Part shown: piece by piece, positions 36,751-45,888 of the stretch
Numbering within the stretch: position 1 is the first letter of the stretch
How the letters are laid out: the number at the start of each line of letters is the position of its first letter
Notes under the pieces: generated by a model
The model's database searches: none
What the model was told of the DNA's origin: nothing
What the model saw: the letters and a program-made list of their open reading frames with translations, nothing else
Source of the DNA: Sarcina sp. DSM 11001
Lineage (GTDB): Bacteria > Bacillota > Clostridia > Lachnospirales > Lachnospiraceae
Length of the DNA stretch: 64,000 bases
Assembly (NCBI RefSeq): GCF_900101015.1
Contig: NZ_FNFZ01000011.1
Span: 1-64,000, forward strand
Reading direction: 5' to 3'
Translations under genes and position numbers: made by a program

Positions 36751-37014
36751 ATGTCTACTCGAGTAGCAGTTATCGCCATCATCATTGAAAATTCCGAGTC
36801 CGCCGAGGGTGTTAACGGCATACTGCACAACTACCGGCAGTACATCATCGGCAGGATGGGAATTCCCTACCGGGAAAAGGGAATCAATATCATCAGTGTG
36901 GCTGTTGACGCGCCGGAGCAGGAGATCACTGCTCTTTCCGGCAAGATCGGCCGCCTGAAGGGTGTCAGTGCGAAGACCGCCTATTCGAAGGTTGTCAGTT
37001 CCGGTCCTTTGTAA
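36751..37014 (+). CDS. TM1266-type iron-only hydrogenase system regulator
   Basis: This 87-residue protein, MSTRVAVIAIIIENSESAEG then YRQYIIGRMGIPYREKGINI, matches the TM1266 family. These are small ferredoxin-fold/ACT-like proteins found beside [FeFe]-hydrogenase genes and presumed to regulate them. The C-terminal half (ITALSGKIGRLKGVSAKTAY) is also typical. No DNA-binding motif is obvious. Its presence, with hydF downstream, suggests an [FeFe]-hydrogenase or formate/hydrogen complex elsewhere in the genome. The stop lies inside a 29-bp duplication. Confidence 0.85.
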   Translation: MSTRVAVIAIIIENSESAEGVNGILHNYRQYIIGRMGIPYREKGINIISVAVDAPEQEITALSGKIGRLKGVSAKTAYSKVVSSGPL

Positions 37015-37056
37015 GTTCCAGTCCTGCTTCCGGTCCTTTGTAGGTTCTGGTCCTTC
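36999..37056 (+). repeat. 29-bp duplication across the TM1266-like stop codon
   Basis: TTCCGGTCCTTTGTAAGTTC at 36999 recurs as TTCCGGTCCTTTGTAGGTTC at 37028; both copies contain the stop triplet (TAA, then TAG). Confidence 0.85.
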
Positions 37057-37136
37057 GGACAGCTGACCTGAGCCCGCAGGGTTCATGGCGTTCCGGAACG
37101 GTTATCCGGATTCCCGGACTTATTAAAATCCGGATT

Positions 37137-37270
37137 TATCAAGACACAATTTTATCAAGACACAATTTTATCAAAACAACAATTTTATCAAAACAACAAT
37201 TTTATCCAAACGCAAAATCATCAGAACACAAATTAAACAGAACACAAATTAATCAAAACTCAAATAAGGA
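37137..37270 (+). repeat. 16-17-bp AT-rich tandem repeats before the first NuoF-GltD gene
   Basis: Units ATCAAGACACAATTTT (twice), then ATCAAAACAACAATTTT (twice), then diverged ATCAGAACACAAATTA forms lead directly to the ribosome site AAGGAAAGGTG. About eight units in all. No promoter could be separated from the repeat. Confidence 0.85.
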
Positions 37271-37278
37271 AAGGTGTT

Positions 37279-39102
37279 ATGAAAATACTTGCTGCAGAAG
37301 GCAATATGAACGAGAGGATGGATACGGTCCTGCGGAGATTCCGCTCCCGGCTGAGCGCTTATCCGCCGGGGATGTGTCCGCTTGTGCTGTACCGGTCCCT
37401 GCTTCAGATCTCCATGAATCAGTCCTGCGGGAAATGTGTCCCCTGCCGGGACGGACTGCTGGAAGCGGACCGGCTGATGCGCAGGATCATTGAGGGAGAG
37501 GGAAATTCCGCCACGATGCAGGAGCTGTACGATCTGTGCGTGATGATCCGGAAAACCTCGGACTGCGCGGTGGGAACGGCAGCGGCGGACCTGGTCCTGG
37601 AGAGCATGCGGGAGTTCGCGGATGAATACGAAAGCCACATCCGCGACAGGCGCTGCATGGAAAATACCAGCCAGACTATACCCTGCAGGACACTCTGTCC
37701 CGCCCATGTCGATGTTCCCGGATATATTGCCCTGATCGGCAGGAAGGATTTTGCGGGAGCTGTGAACCTGATCCGCGACAAGAATCCTTTCCCTACAGCC
37801 TGTGCCATGGTCTGTGAACATCCCTGTGAGGAAAAATGCCGGCGTATGATCATAGATGATCCGGTCAATATCCGCGGATTAAAAAAATACGCGGTGGATA
37901 TGGCTCCCGCGGACAAGCTTCCGGCCCCGGAGGCCAATGTCCCGACAGGAAAGAAGATCGCTGTTGTCGGCGCCGGGCCTGCCGGTCTGACGGCCGCCTG
38001 GTTTCTGGGCCTGATGGGCCACCGCGTCGTGGTCTTTGAAGAGCATGAAAAGCCCGGCGGAATGCTCCGCTACGGAATCCCTGCCTACCGGCTCCCCAGG
38101 GAGCGGCTGGACAGTGATATACGGGGGATCCTGTCTGCGGGAGATATTGAGCTTCGCTGCAATACCCGGATCGGGAAGGACATTTCTTTTGAAGAAATAA
38201 GGCAGAAATATGATGCCGTCTACCTGGGACTGGGAGCCCAGATCGGAAACCGTATCCCCATGGGAAATATCAAGGTGGAAAATGTGATCCCTGCCTCGGA
38301 TTTCCTGCGGGATGTGGAAGAAGGACATCCGATGGACCTGGAGGGAAAACGGGTCGTCCTGATCGGCGGAGGCAACGTGGCCATGGACGCCGCCCGCACG
38401 GCCATCCGTCTGGGAGCTCTGACGACCCATGTGCTTGCCCGCAGAAGGTTCAGAGCCCTGTCCAATGAACTGGAGAGCGCCATGCAGGAAGGTGTCCGGT
38501 TCAGGACCCTGCTTGCATTTCAGAAGATAGAGACAGATAAAGAGACCAATGAACTGCGCGCCGTGTGGATGCAGCCCATGATCGCCAAGGGGTTTGATAA
38601 AGAAGGCATGATCACGACGGAGCCTTCCAGTGCACCTCCGCAGAGGTTTAAATGCGATGTCCTGATCCTGTGTGTCGGTCAGCATACAGATACCGGACAC
38701 TTTGCCGCGGCAGGAATTCCTGTCAGCAAGGGCAGGATCAAAGCGGACGAGGCCTGTATGATCGAGGGCTGGGACGGCGTTTTTGCCGGAGGCGACTGTG
38801 TGACAGGTCCCGCTACCGCTATCAAAGCGATCGCGGCGGGGCAGGCTGCCGCCTACAATATCGATGAATATCTCGGATACCACCACAAAATCAAATGTGA
38901 TATCCAGATTCCTCCTGCCGTGTCTGTCGACCACATTCCCACAGCGCGGGCGGAGATCGCGGAGCTGGATCCATTTGAACGGAAAGAGAATTTTGATGAG
39001 GTTGAAGTCCCGATGACGCCGGAGGAAGCGATGCGTGAGGCCGGCAGGTGCCTGAGGTGTGATCATTTCGGCTGCGGATCTATGGTAGGAGGTTGTTACT
39101 GA
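37279..39102 (+). CDS. NuoF-GltD fusion flavoprotein 1 (formate dehydrogenase partner)
   Basis: A 607-residue protein combining two modules. Residues ~1-125 match the C-terminal iron-sulfur part of NuoF/HydB (MNQSCGKCVPCRDGLLEADR, then KTSDCAVGT). From ~130 on it is a GltD/NfnB-type flavoprotein: Cys-rich entry (CRTLCPAHVDVPGYI, CEHPCEEKCRR), FAD-binding VVGAGPAGLTAAWFL, PGGMLRYGIPAYRLP, NAD(P)-binding VLIGGGNVAMDAARTA and the FAD closure WDGVFAGGDCVTGP. A final cysteine pair CLRCDHFGC is present. Such proteins couple NAD(P)H or ferredoxin to formate dehydrogenase. Its stop overlaps the fdh start by 1 bp. Confidence 0.88.
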   Translation: MKILAAEGNMNERMDTVLRRFRSRLSAYPPGMCPLVLYRSLLQISMNQSCGKCVPCRDGLLEADRLMRRIIEGEGNSATMQELYDLCVMIRKTSDCAVGTAAADLVLESMREFADEYESHIRDRRCMENTSQTIPCRTLCPAHVDVPGYIALIGRKDFAGAVNLIRDKNPFPTACAMVCEHPCEEKCRRMIIDDPVNIRGLKKYAVDMAPADKLPAPEANVPTGKKIAVVGAGPAGLTAAWFLGLMGHRVVVFEEHEKPGGMLRYGIPAYRLPRERLDSDIRGILSAGDIELRCNTRIGKDISFEEIRQKYDAVYLGLGAQIGNRIPMGNIKVENVIPASDFLRDVEEGHPMDLEGKRVVLIGGGNVAMDAARTAIRLGALTTHVLARRRFRALSNELESAMQEGVRFRTLLAFQKIETDKETNELRAVWMQPMIAKGFDKEGMITTEPSSAPPQRFKCDVLILCVGQHTDTGHFAAAGIPVSKGRIKADEACMIEGWDGVFAGGDCVTGPATAIKAIAAGQAAAYNIDEYLGYHHKIKCDIQIPPAVSVDHIPTARAEIAELDPFERKENFDEVEVPMTPEEAMREAGRCLRCDHFGCGSMVGGCY

Positions 39103-41888
39103 TGGGTATGGAAAAAATGGAAAAAGTACAGCCTGCGGCTGAAGAAATGGATAAAAATCAGCAGAAAGTTCCCGGCAGGGTATGTCTGACGATCAACGGA
39201 AGGCAGATCACGGCGAAGGAGGGCGCGACGATCCTGGAAGCAGCCAGAGCGGAGGGCATCGACATTCCCACTTTATGCTACATGCCCGGGATCAACGAGA
39301 TCGGTTCCTGCCGTCTCTGCATGGTAGAGGCGGAAGGACTGAATTCGATGCTGGCGGCCTGCCGGACAAAGGTCACAGAGGGAATGGAGATCCGCACGGA
39401 GTCGGATACCCTGACCTCTTTCCGCCGCACCATGCTCCGCCTCATTCTGGCCAATCACAACGTGGACTGCATGAGCTGTCCGGGCAACGGCGTCTGCCGC
39501 CTGCAGGAGCTGTGCAATGCCTATGATGTCCGGGAGGCTGGTTTTGAGGGCTCCCGGATGGAGATGGAGAAAAAGCTCCCCCTTCTCAATGATCACCCCT
39601 ATCTTTCCTACGAACCGGGAAAATGTATCCACTGTCAGCGATGCATCAGTGTCTGCCACAGGGCGGCTGTCAACGGCACCCTGTCCAGCGGGCGTTCGGG
39701 CACCCGGCATATGGTCGAGGCCCCCTTCGGGCCCGGCTGGGAGGACACCGGCTGCGAGAGCTGCGGCAACTGTGCCCAGGCCTGTCCCACAGGCGCATTG
39801 ACGCTCAAGCGCAGGTATGGCTACAGGGAATGGGAAGTGAAGAAGGTCCGCACGACCTGCCCCCACTGCGCAACCGGCTGCCAGATGGATCTGGTAGTAA
39901 AGGGAGACCGGATCGTCAGTGTGGAATCTGCCGATGGTCCCTCCAACCATTTCCTTATGTGTGTCAAGGGCCGGTCCGGCAGCTTCGATTTTGTCCACTC
40001 CGACAACCGTCTGCGCACACCTCTGATCAAAAACAGGGAGACCGGCAAATTCGAGCCCGCTTCCTGGGATGAGGCCATTAACTATGCGGCCGGCGCTTTC
40101 ATGGACATCCGCAGGCAGTACGGAGACGAGTCGCTGGCTGGCTTTGCCTGCTCGCGCTCTGCCAACGAAGATATCTACATGGTCCAGAAGATGGTCAGGA
40201 CCTGTTTTGGCAATAACAACACAGACAACTGCGCCCGCGTATGCCACTCCGCGACTGTGGCCGGCCTTGCCAAAACGCTGGGGTCGGGCGCGATGACCAA
40301 CCCCATCTACGACATCACCCACGACGTGGACTGCATTTTCCTGATCGGCTCCAATCCTGAAGAAGCACACCCTGTGGTGGGCATGCAGATCCGTCAGGCT
40401 GTGGAGAAGGGCACCCGCCTCATCGTCGCTGACCCCCGCGATATTTCCCTGGCGGAAAAGGCGGACATCCATCTGAAGCTCCGCCCGGGCACCAATGTCC
40501 CCCTGGTCAACGGCCTGATCCATGTGATCCTGGAAGAGGGTCTCGAGGACAAAGAATATATTTCCGGATACACGGAGAACTTCGAGGCTCTTAAGGAACT
40601 GGTCAGGGACTACACCCCTGAAAAGGTGGGAGAGATCTGCCATATCGATCCGGACTGTCTGCGGGAAGCCGCCCGGATGTACGCGAGGGCGGACAAGGCG
40701 CCCATCATCTACTGCCTGGGCGTGACGGAACACACTACTGGTACCGAGGGCGTCATGAGCCTCTCCAATCTTGCTCTTGTCACGGGCAAGCTGGGCAGGA
40801 GCGGCTGCGGGGTAAATCCCCTCCGGGGACAGAACAACGTCCAGGGTGCCTGCGACATGGGCGCCCTGCCCACGGACTACACCGGCTACCAGAAAGTGGA
40901 CAACGATGCCGTCAGGGAAAAATTCGAGAAGGCCTGGGGCGTGAAGCTCAACCCCAAACCCGGCCTCAAGGCCACAGAGGTCTTCCCCGCGGCCATCGCC
41001 GGAAAGATAAAGGGTCTCTATATCTGCGGAGAGGATCCCATTGTCTCCGATCCCGATACCACCCATGTGGAAAAAGCCCTCGAGAGCCTCGATTTCCTGG
41101 TGATCCAGGACCTGTTTATGACAAAGACGGCGGAGTATGCCGATGTCATCCTGCCTGCCGTCAGCTATGCGGAAAAAGAGGGTACCTTCACCAATACCGA
41201 GCGGCGAGTGCAGCGAATCCGCAAGGCGGTCACTGTACCCGGCGACATGAGGAACGATATCGACATCATCACCGACCTCATGAACGCCATGGGCTATCCC
41301 CAGAAGCGGGTGACTTCAGCGGAAGTCATGGACGAGATCGCCGCCCTCACTCCCAGCTTCCACGGCATTTCCCATGCCCGCCTGGACGCAGGAGAGAGCC
41401 TCCAATGGCCCTGCCCGGAAAAAGACCATCCCGGGACCCCGATCATGCACGTCGGCGGCCCAGCAAGAGGAAAGGCCCTTCTCTTCCCGGCACCCTACAC
41501 CCCTGCGGCGGAGCTGCCGGATGAAGAATATCCCTTCATCCTCTCCACCGGCCGCATCCTCTACCACTACAACGCGGGCAGCATGACCATGCGGTCCGCC
41601 GGCCTGCGCCGCATCTCCGGCGAGGGCTTTATCGAGATGAATGAGAAGGATGCCGAAAGACTCGGGATCGAAAACGGCGAGAGGATCATCGTGCGGAGCA
41701 GACGCGGCGCCATTGAAGTTCCCGCCAGAGTAGGGAATAAGGTCTCCGAGGGAGAGACCTGGATGCCCTTCCACTTCCCGGATGCTCCCGTCAACCGGAT
41801 CACCAATTCCGTCTTTGACGAATACGCCAGGATCCCGGAGTACAAGGTCTGCGCCGTTACCCTGGAAAAGATGACTGCGAAAGACTGA
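39102..41888 (+). CDS. fdhF: Molybdopterin formate dehydrogenase, catalytic subunit (Cys type)
   Basis: A 928-residue Mo/W-bis-pterin oxidoreductase. From the N-terminus: a [2Fe-2S] domain (CYMPGINEIGSCRLCMVEAE), a His-Cys [4Fe-4S] site (HNVDCMSCPGNGVCRLQ), two ferredoxin-type [4Fe-4S] motifs (CIHCQRCISVCHRA; CESCGNCAQACPTGA), then CPHCATGCQMDL opening the pterin domain. The active-site residue is Cys381 (ARVCHSATVAGL, codon TGC), where many formate dehydrogenases use selenocysteine. Start ATG 39102 has AGGAGG upstream and overlaps the previous stop. Flanking NuoF-GltD genes suggest a soluble NAD(P)/ferredoxin-linked complex, possibly coupled to a hydrogenase. Confidence 0.92.
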   Translation: MGMEKMEKVQPAAEEMDKNQQKVPGRVCLTINGRQITAKEGATILEAARAEGIDIPTLCYMPGINEIGSCRLCMVEAEGLNSMLAACRTKVTEGMEIRTESDTLTSFRRTMLRLILANHNVDCMSCPGNGVCRLQELCNAYDVREAGFEGSRMEMEKKLPLLNDHPYLSYEPGKCIHCQRCISVCHRAAVNGTLSSGRSGTRHMVEAPFGPGWEDTGCESCGNCAQACPTGALTLKRRYGYREWEVKKVRTTCPHCATGCQMDLVVKGDRIVSVESADGPSNHFLMCVKGRSGSFDFVHSDNRLRTPLIKNRETGKFEPASWDEAINYAAGAFMDIRRQYGDESLAGFACSRSANEDIYMVQKMVRTCFGNNNTDNCARVCHSATVAGLAKTLGSGAMTNPIYDITHDVDCIFLIGSNPEEAHPVVGMQIRQAVEKGTRLIVADPRDISLAEKADIHLKLRPGTNVPLVNGLIHVILEEGLEDKEYISGYTENFEALKELVRDYTPEKVGEICHIDPDCLREAARMYARADKAPIIYCLGVTEHTTGTEGVMSLSNLALVTGKLGRSGCGVNPLRGQNNVQGACDMGALPTDYTGYQKVDNDAVREKFEKAWGVKLNPKPGLKATEVFPAAIAGKIKGLYICGEDPIVSDPDTTHVEKALESLDFLVIQDLFMTKTAEYADVILPAVSYAEKEGTFTNTERRVQRIRKAVTVPGDMRNDIDIITDLMNAMGYPQKRVTSAEVMDEIAALTPSFHGISHARLDAGESLQWPCPEKDHPGTPIMHVGGPARGKALLFPAPYTPAAELPDEEYPFILSTGRILYHYNAGSMTMRSAGLRRISGEGFIEMNEKDAERLGIENGERIIVRSRRGAIEVPARVGNKVSEGETWMPFHFPDAPVNRITNSVFDEYARIPEYKVCAVTLEKMTAKD

Positions 41889-41955
41889 CGCGGACCGGGG
41901 GACTATACCTTAGTCCGCTTTCGGCAGACCGGCAGTAAGCGAAAGGATTCTGTTT

Positions 41956-43785
41956 ATGAGAAAACTGGCTGTTAAGGGCAATATGAACCAGAGGGTTGAT
42001 GTGGCCATGCGGAAATTCCGTTCGCGGATGAATTCGTATCCTCTGGGAGTATGTCCTCTTGTCCTGTACCGGTCTCTGCTCCAGATTGCCATGAACCAGT
42101 CCTGCGGCAAATGTGTTCCCTGCCGGAACGGTCTGACAGAGGCGGACCGGCTGCTGCGCGGGATCATCGAAGGAGACGGCACACCGGAGACGATAGACCA
42201 GCTCAGAGATCTGTGCATGTTTATCGCCAGAACAGCGGACTGTGTTGTGGGTGTGGCGGCGGCCCTTCTTGTGCTGGACAGCATGAAGGAGTTTCCTGAC
42301 GAATATGACAGCCACATCTATCACAGGCACTGTGTGGAAAATACCACGCAGGCGGTCCCATGCAGGATCCTCTGTCCCGCGCAAGTCGATGTGCCCGGCT
42401 ATATCGCGCTGATCGCCAGGGGAGATTATGCCGGAGCTGTGAGCCTGATCAGGAACAGGAATCCATTTCCGACGGCCTGTGCGATGATCTGCGAGCATCC
42501 CTGTGAGCAGAAATGCCGCCGCAGGATCATCGATGCTCCGCTCAACATACGTGGACTCAAAAAATATGTTGTGGACATGGTGAATGCGGATGAGGTTCCT
42601 GCTCCGCGGCCCAATGTTTCCACCGGTAAAAAGATTGCCGTCGTCGGGAGCGGTCCCGCAGGTCTCACGGCGGCCTGGTTTCTGGCCCTGATGGGCCACA
42701 AGGCTGTGGTTTTTGAGGAGCACGAAAAGCCGGGCGGCATGCTTCGCTACGGGATCCCCGCCTATCGCCTCCCGAAAGACAGGCTGGACAGAGATATCAG
42801 GGCCATCCTGTCGGCCGGTGATATCGAACTGCGCTGCGGTGTGAAGATCGGGAGGGACGTCTCTTTTGCGGACCTGCGGAGGGATTATGACGCCGTCTAT
42901 CTGGGGCTGGGGGCACAGATTGGAAACCGCGTGCCCATGGAAAATGCCGATGCGGAAAATGTGATCCCGGCTGCGGATTTCCTGCAGGCAGCGGCCTCGG
43001 GACATCCCATGGATCTGAAGGATAAAAAGGTCGTCCTGATCGGAGGCGGCAATGTGGCTATGGACGCCGCCCGCACGGCGGTCCGTCTGGGAGCCGCTAC
43101 GATCCATGTCTTTACCCGGAAGCGCGATGATGTGACTGCGCTGCCCGGCGAACTGGAAAGCGCCATGCAGGAGGGTGTCCGCTTCAGGACAATGCTTTCT
43201 TTTATGAATATCGAGACGGAAAAGGAGAGCGGAAAGGTCTGCGCTGTGTGGCTGCAGCCCCAGATCGCGGGTGAATACAACCGGTTCGGGATGATGACGA
43301 CAGAACATTCAAGCCGCTACCCCTATCGTTTTAAATGTGATGTGCTGATCCTCGGAGTGGGCCAGCGCAGCGATGTCGAGCCCTTCGCAAACGCGGGGAT
43401 TCCGGTGGAGGGAGGCAGGATCGATGCCGATGAAGCCTGTATCGTCCGGGGATGGGACGGCGTATTTGCCGGCGGGGACTGTGTGACAGGCCCCTCCACC
43501 GCCATCAATGCCATCGCGGCAGGACAGGTCGCCGCATTCAATATCGACGAATATCTCGGCTATCATCACAAGATAAACTGCGATGTGCAGGTCCCGCCCG
43601 CCATGCCTGACCGCTGGGTTCCCACCGGCAGGGCTGAGGTCGAAGAAAAAGACCCCTTTGAGAGGAGAGAAAATTTTGATGAGGTCGAGATCCCGATGAC
43701 CCCGGAGGAAGCCATGCGCGAAGCCGGCAGGTGCCTGCGGTGTGATCATTACGGCTGCAATCCCGAAGCAGGAGACTGTTACTGA
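41956..43785 (+). CDS. NuoF-GltD fusion flavoprotein 2 (paralogue)
   Basis: A 609-residue paralogue of the protein at 37279, with the same module order and very similar sequence throughout. It has MNQSCGKCVPCRNGLTEADR at the NuoF-like end, VVGSGPAGLTAAWFLALMGH for FAD, VVLIGGGNVAMDAARTAVRL for NAD(P), WDGVFAGGDCVTGP and the final CLRCDHYGC. GAAAGGA precedes the ATG. Keeping two copies on either side of one formate dehydrogenase suggests heteromeric assembly or different redox partners; simple redundancy is also possible. Confidence 0.88.
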   Translation: MRKLAVKGNMNQRVDVAMRKFRSRMNSYPLGVCPLVLYRSLLQIAMNQSCGKCVPCRNGLTEADRLLRGIIEGDGTPETIDQLRDLCMFIARTADCVVGVAAALLVLDSMKEFPDEYDSHIYHRHCVENTTQAVPCRILCPAQVDVPGYIALIARGDYAGAVSLIRNRNPFPTACAMICEHPCEQKCRRRIIDAPLNIRGLKKYVVDMVNADEVPAPRPNVSTGKKIAVVGSGPAGLTAAWFLALMGHKAVVFEEHEKPGGMLRYGIPAYRLPKDRLDRDIRAILSAGDIELRCGVKIGRDVSFADLRRDYDAVYLGLGAQIGNRVPMENADAENVIPAADFLQAAASGHPMDLKDKKVVLIGGGNVAMDAARTAVRLGAATIHVFTRKRDDVTALPGELESAMQEGVRFRTMLSFMNIETEKESGKVCAVWLQPQIAGEYNRFGMMTTEHSSRYPYRFKCDVLILGVGQRSDVEPFANAGIPVEGGRIDADEACIVRGWDGVFAGGDCVTGPSTAINAIAAGQVAAFNIDEYLGYHHKINCDVQVPPAMPDRWVPTGRAEVEEKDPFERRENFDEVEIPMTPEEAMREAGRCLRCDHYGCNPEAGDCY

Positions 43786-43835
43786 CGGATAAGGAATAAA
43801 CGGACAAAAGGAATGAAAAAAGGAGGTTGCAGAAT

Positions 43836-44291
43836 ATGTTGGAAATCGGAACCAGGGCACCTGAATTTACCCTGCCCGACCAGAATGGCGAGATGAGAAG
43901 CCTCTCGGATTACCTGGGCCAGAAAGTGATCCTGTATTTTTATCCTAAGGACATGACTGCCGGCTGTACAAAACAGGCCTGTGCCTTTGGCGAGCTGTAT
44001 CCCCAGTTCAGAGAAAAGGGCGCGGTCGTCCTGGGTGTGAGCAAGGACAGCGTGGCCTCGCACAAGAAGTTCGAGGAAAAATACGGGCTGCCCTTTACCC
44101 TCCTGTCCGATACGGAAAAAGAAGTGATCCAGGCCTATGATGTCTGGAAAGAGAAAAAGAACTACGGCAAGGTTTCCATGGGAGTGCTCCGTACAACCTA
44201 TCTGATCGATGAGAACGGAATCATCATCAAGGCCTTCGACAAGGTAAAAGCCGCCAATAATCCCGCCCAGATGCTGGAGACATTGTCCTGA
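43836..44291 (+). CDS. bcp: Bcp-type peroxiredoxin
   Basis: A thiol peroxidase of the PrxQ/Bcp group that reduces peroxides. The 151-residue protein has the thioredoxin-fold motif YFYPKDMTAGCTKQACAFGE with peroxidatic and resolving cysteines five residues apart, and the usual GVSKDSVASHKKFEEKYGLP. AGGAGG precedes ATG 43836. It may protect the surrounding oxygen-sensitive Fe-S enzymes. Its stop codon starts a sixfold 20-bp repeat. Confidence 0.95.
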   Translation: MLEIGTRAPEFTLPDQNGEMRSLSDYLGQKVILYFYPKDMTAGCTKQACAFGELYPQFREKGAVVLGVSKDSVASHKKFEEKYGLPFTLLSDTEKEVIQAYDVWKEKKNYGKVSMGVLRTTYLIDENGIIIKAFDKVKAANNPAQMLETLS

Positions 44292-44395
44292 AAAAGGAAT
44301 CATAATCCTGAAAAGAAATCATTATTCTGAAGAAGAAATCATTATCCTGAAGAAGGAATCATTATCCTGAAAAAGAAAGAATTGTCCTGAAAATG
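44272..44395 (+). repeat. ~20-bp repeat, six units, anchored on the bcp stop
   Basis: Units of the form AAGGAATCATTATCCTGA start inside the end of bcp. TCCTGA (once TTCTGA) recurs at 44286, 44306, 44325, 44345, 44365 and 44385. The first TGA is the real stop codon. The array leads to the NifH-like 2 start. Confidence 0.9.
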
Positions 44396-44430
44396 GATTT
44401 CTCTGAAATCGTAAGGGAGAAAAACAGCCC

Positions 44431-45312
44431 ATGATCAAAATCGCGTTTTACGGCAAAGGAGGTATTGGTAAGTCCACGACAGTCACCAATCTGTCTGTCG
44501 CTCTGGCCCGACGCGGAGTTAAGGTACTGCAGATCGGGTGTGATCCCAAGGCGGATTCTACCCGTCTTCTGCGTCCGGACTTCTCTTTATCAGGCAACAG
44601 CACTCTGGAAGTCCGGGAAAAGAATAAAGAAAATGAACTGTCTCGGGATCTGTCTGCAGAGAGCTCCGATATTCCGGATCCTGCGCAAGAGATATCTGCG
44701 ATGATCAGGGGCCTCCGGGAGGGCGCCCGACTGACTGTAATGGATTATATCCGCGCGCGCGAGCCTTTTTCTCTTGAGGACGTGGTCAAAACCGGTTATG
44801 CCGGTGTACTGTGTGTGGAGACGGGAGGTCCGCTTCCCGGGCAGGGATGTGCCGGCAGGGCAGTGATCACAGCGCTTGAAAAGCTGGAGCAGATGGGAAT
44901 CTATGAGTCCTATAAACCGGATGTCGTGCTTTATGATGTCCTGGGGGACGTCGTCTGCGGCGGCTTTGCCAGCCCCATGCGGAGCGGCGTCGCGGACTAT
45001 GTCTACATCCTCACTTCCGGCGAAAGCATGGCGCTGTACGCCGCCGCCAATATCGCCCTCGCCCTCGAACACTTTCAGGGGCGCGGCTATGCCCGTCTGG
45101 GCGGCCTGATCCTCAACCGTCGGGACGTGCCCGATGAACAAGAAAAAGCAGAAGCCCTGGCAGCAGGATTCGGAACACAGGTGATCGGCGCGCTTTCCCG
45201 CAGCTCCCTTGTCCCGGAGGCAGAGGAACGCGGACAATGCCTGCTCCAGGCCTTTCCGCAGTCGGAGATCGCGGAGGAGTACCGCCGGATTGCCGGGAGG
45301 ATTGTCAGGTGA
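44431..45312 (+). CDS. NifH-like iron protein, system 2
   Basis: The second nitrogenase-superfamily reductase. [20 protein letters not shown] is the Walker [14 protein letters not shown] the switch region. The [4Fe-4S] ligands are Cys140 (GQGCAGRA) and Cys176 (LGDVVCGGF). VETGGPLPG and [11 protein letters not shown] are conserved. A ~35-residue polar insertion follows ADSTRLL (about residues 50-85); without it the chain aligns well with NifH, more closely than NifH-like 1 does. The ribosome site is AAGGGAG. It leads the system-2 genes (peptide, D-like, K-like, ferredoxin, NapH-like), so it is the likely reductase for the separate D/K pair. Confidence 0.92.
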   Translation: MIKIAFYGKGGIGKSTTVTNLSVALARRGVKVLQIGCDPKADSTRLLRPDFSLSGNSTLEVREKNKENELSRDLSAESSDIPDPAQEISAMIRGLREGARLTVMDYIRAREPFSLEDVVKTGYAGVLCVETGGPLPGQGCAGRAVITALEKLEQMGIYESYKPDVVLYDVLGDVVCGGFASPMRSGVADYVYILTSGESMALYAAANIALALEHFQGRGYARLGGLILNRRDVPDEQEKAEALAAGFGTQVIGALSRSSLVPEAEERGQCLLQAFPQSEIAEEYRRIAGRIVR

Positions 45313-45410
45313 TCCCGGTCCTGGACCGCGGGAAACAGTCCTTTTACGGAATTTACCCGTTGAATGGTGAACTTACAGTGAATTCGCGGTGAATTATCCG
45401 GCTGTTAGAA
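45313..45410 (+). other. Spacer after NifH-like 2
   Basis: No gene is seen. GTGAATT-type triplets repeat (GGTGAACTTACAGTGAATTC, CGGTGAATTATCC). The peptide-gene promoter begins at 45411. Confidence 0.35.
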
Positions 45411-45439
45411 TTGATTAAGATGGAAAAAAATAGTATGAT
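45411..45439 (+). promoter_or_regulatory. Promoter of the double-glycine peptide gene
   Basis: TTGATT (45411-45416) and TATGAT (45434-45439) are 17 bp apart in an AT-rich setting. With the terminator at 45889 it gives the peptide its own short transcript inside the nitrogenase-like locus. Confidence 0.75.
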
Positions 45440-45522
45440 AAAGTTAGTACAAAACAAGTACAAAGAACAACAATAAAAAACAAGCTTTCCCTGGATCGAT
45501 GCTAAGAAAGGGGGGTAATGCA

Positions 45523-45729
45523 ATGGAAAATACTCTGGAAAAAGGAAAAGGACTTAAGGCGGATCTTAAAAATCCGAATATGTTGAATGATGATGCGATG
45601 AATCAGGTGACCGGAGGAGTCTCTGCTCTGGAGTCTGCCATAAAAGGCGTGTCCGGGTTTGCGGACTTTTTCTCTTCCGCCAATAAAAAAGGCACACCCG
45701 GGTCGAAAGAGGCCGGTGCAAACAAATAA
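45523..45729 (+). CDS. Small peptide with a double-glycine leader
   Basis: A 68-residue product, MENTLEKGKGLKADLKNPN then MLNDDAMNQVTGG, followed by VSALESAIKGVSGFADFFSS and a Lys/Gly-rich end. The LNDDAMNQVTGG stretch matches the double-glycine leaders of class II bacteriocins and Nif11-type RiPP precursors, which are cut after GG by a C39 peptidase/ABC exporter. The core is amphipathic and lacks cysteines. AAGGGGGGT precedes the ATG. It has its own promoter and terminator. No exporter, peptidase or modification enzyme is in the window, so the role (secreted peptide, signal or small partner protein) is open. Confidence 0.72.
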   Translation: MENTLEKGKGLKADLKNPNMLNDDAMNQVTGGVSALESAIKGVSGFADFFSSANKKGTPGSKEAGANK

Positions 45730-45888
45730 CATCCAGATTGTCCAGACGGAATGATCAGATTGCTGCAGCCAGGTGAAGAGGAAGGCTGTGGCGTCAGCAT
45801 ATGGAACAGGCACGTAAGGGTACAGTACCCTTTTGGTTTCACTGCTCTTTTTACTTTGATGCTCTTCTCATAAGACAAAACTCAGCGG

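Noticed and set aside
37137-37270. CRISPR or iteron-like origin
   Set aside because: The repeats are AT-rich, contiguous and decaying, with no spacers and no replication gene nearby; similar arrays occur in many gaps.
39102-41888. Selenocysteine in the formate dehydrogenase
   Set aside because: The active-site codon at 40242 is TGC (Cys), and no in-frame TGA or nearby SECIS-like hairpin is needed to explain the ORF.
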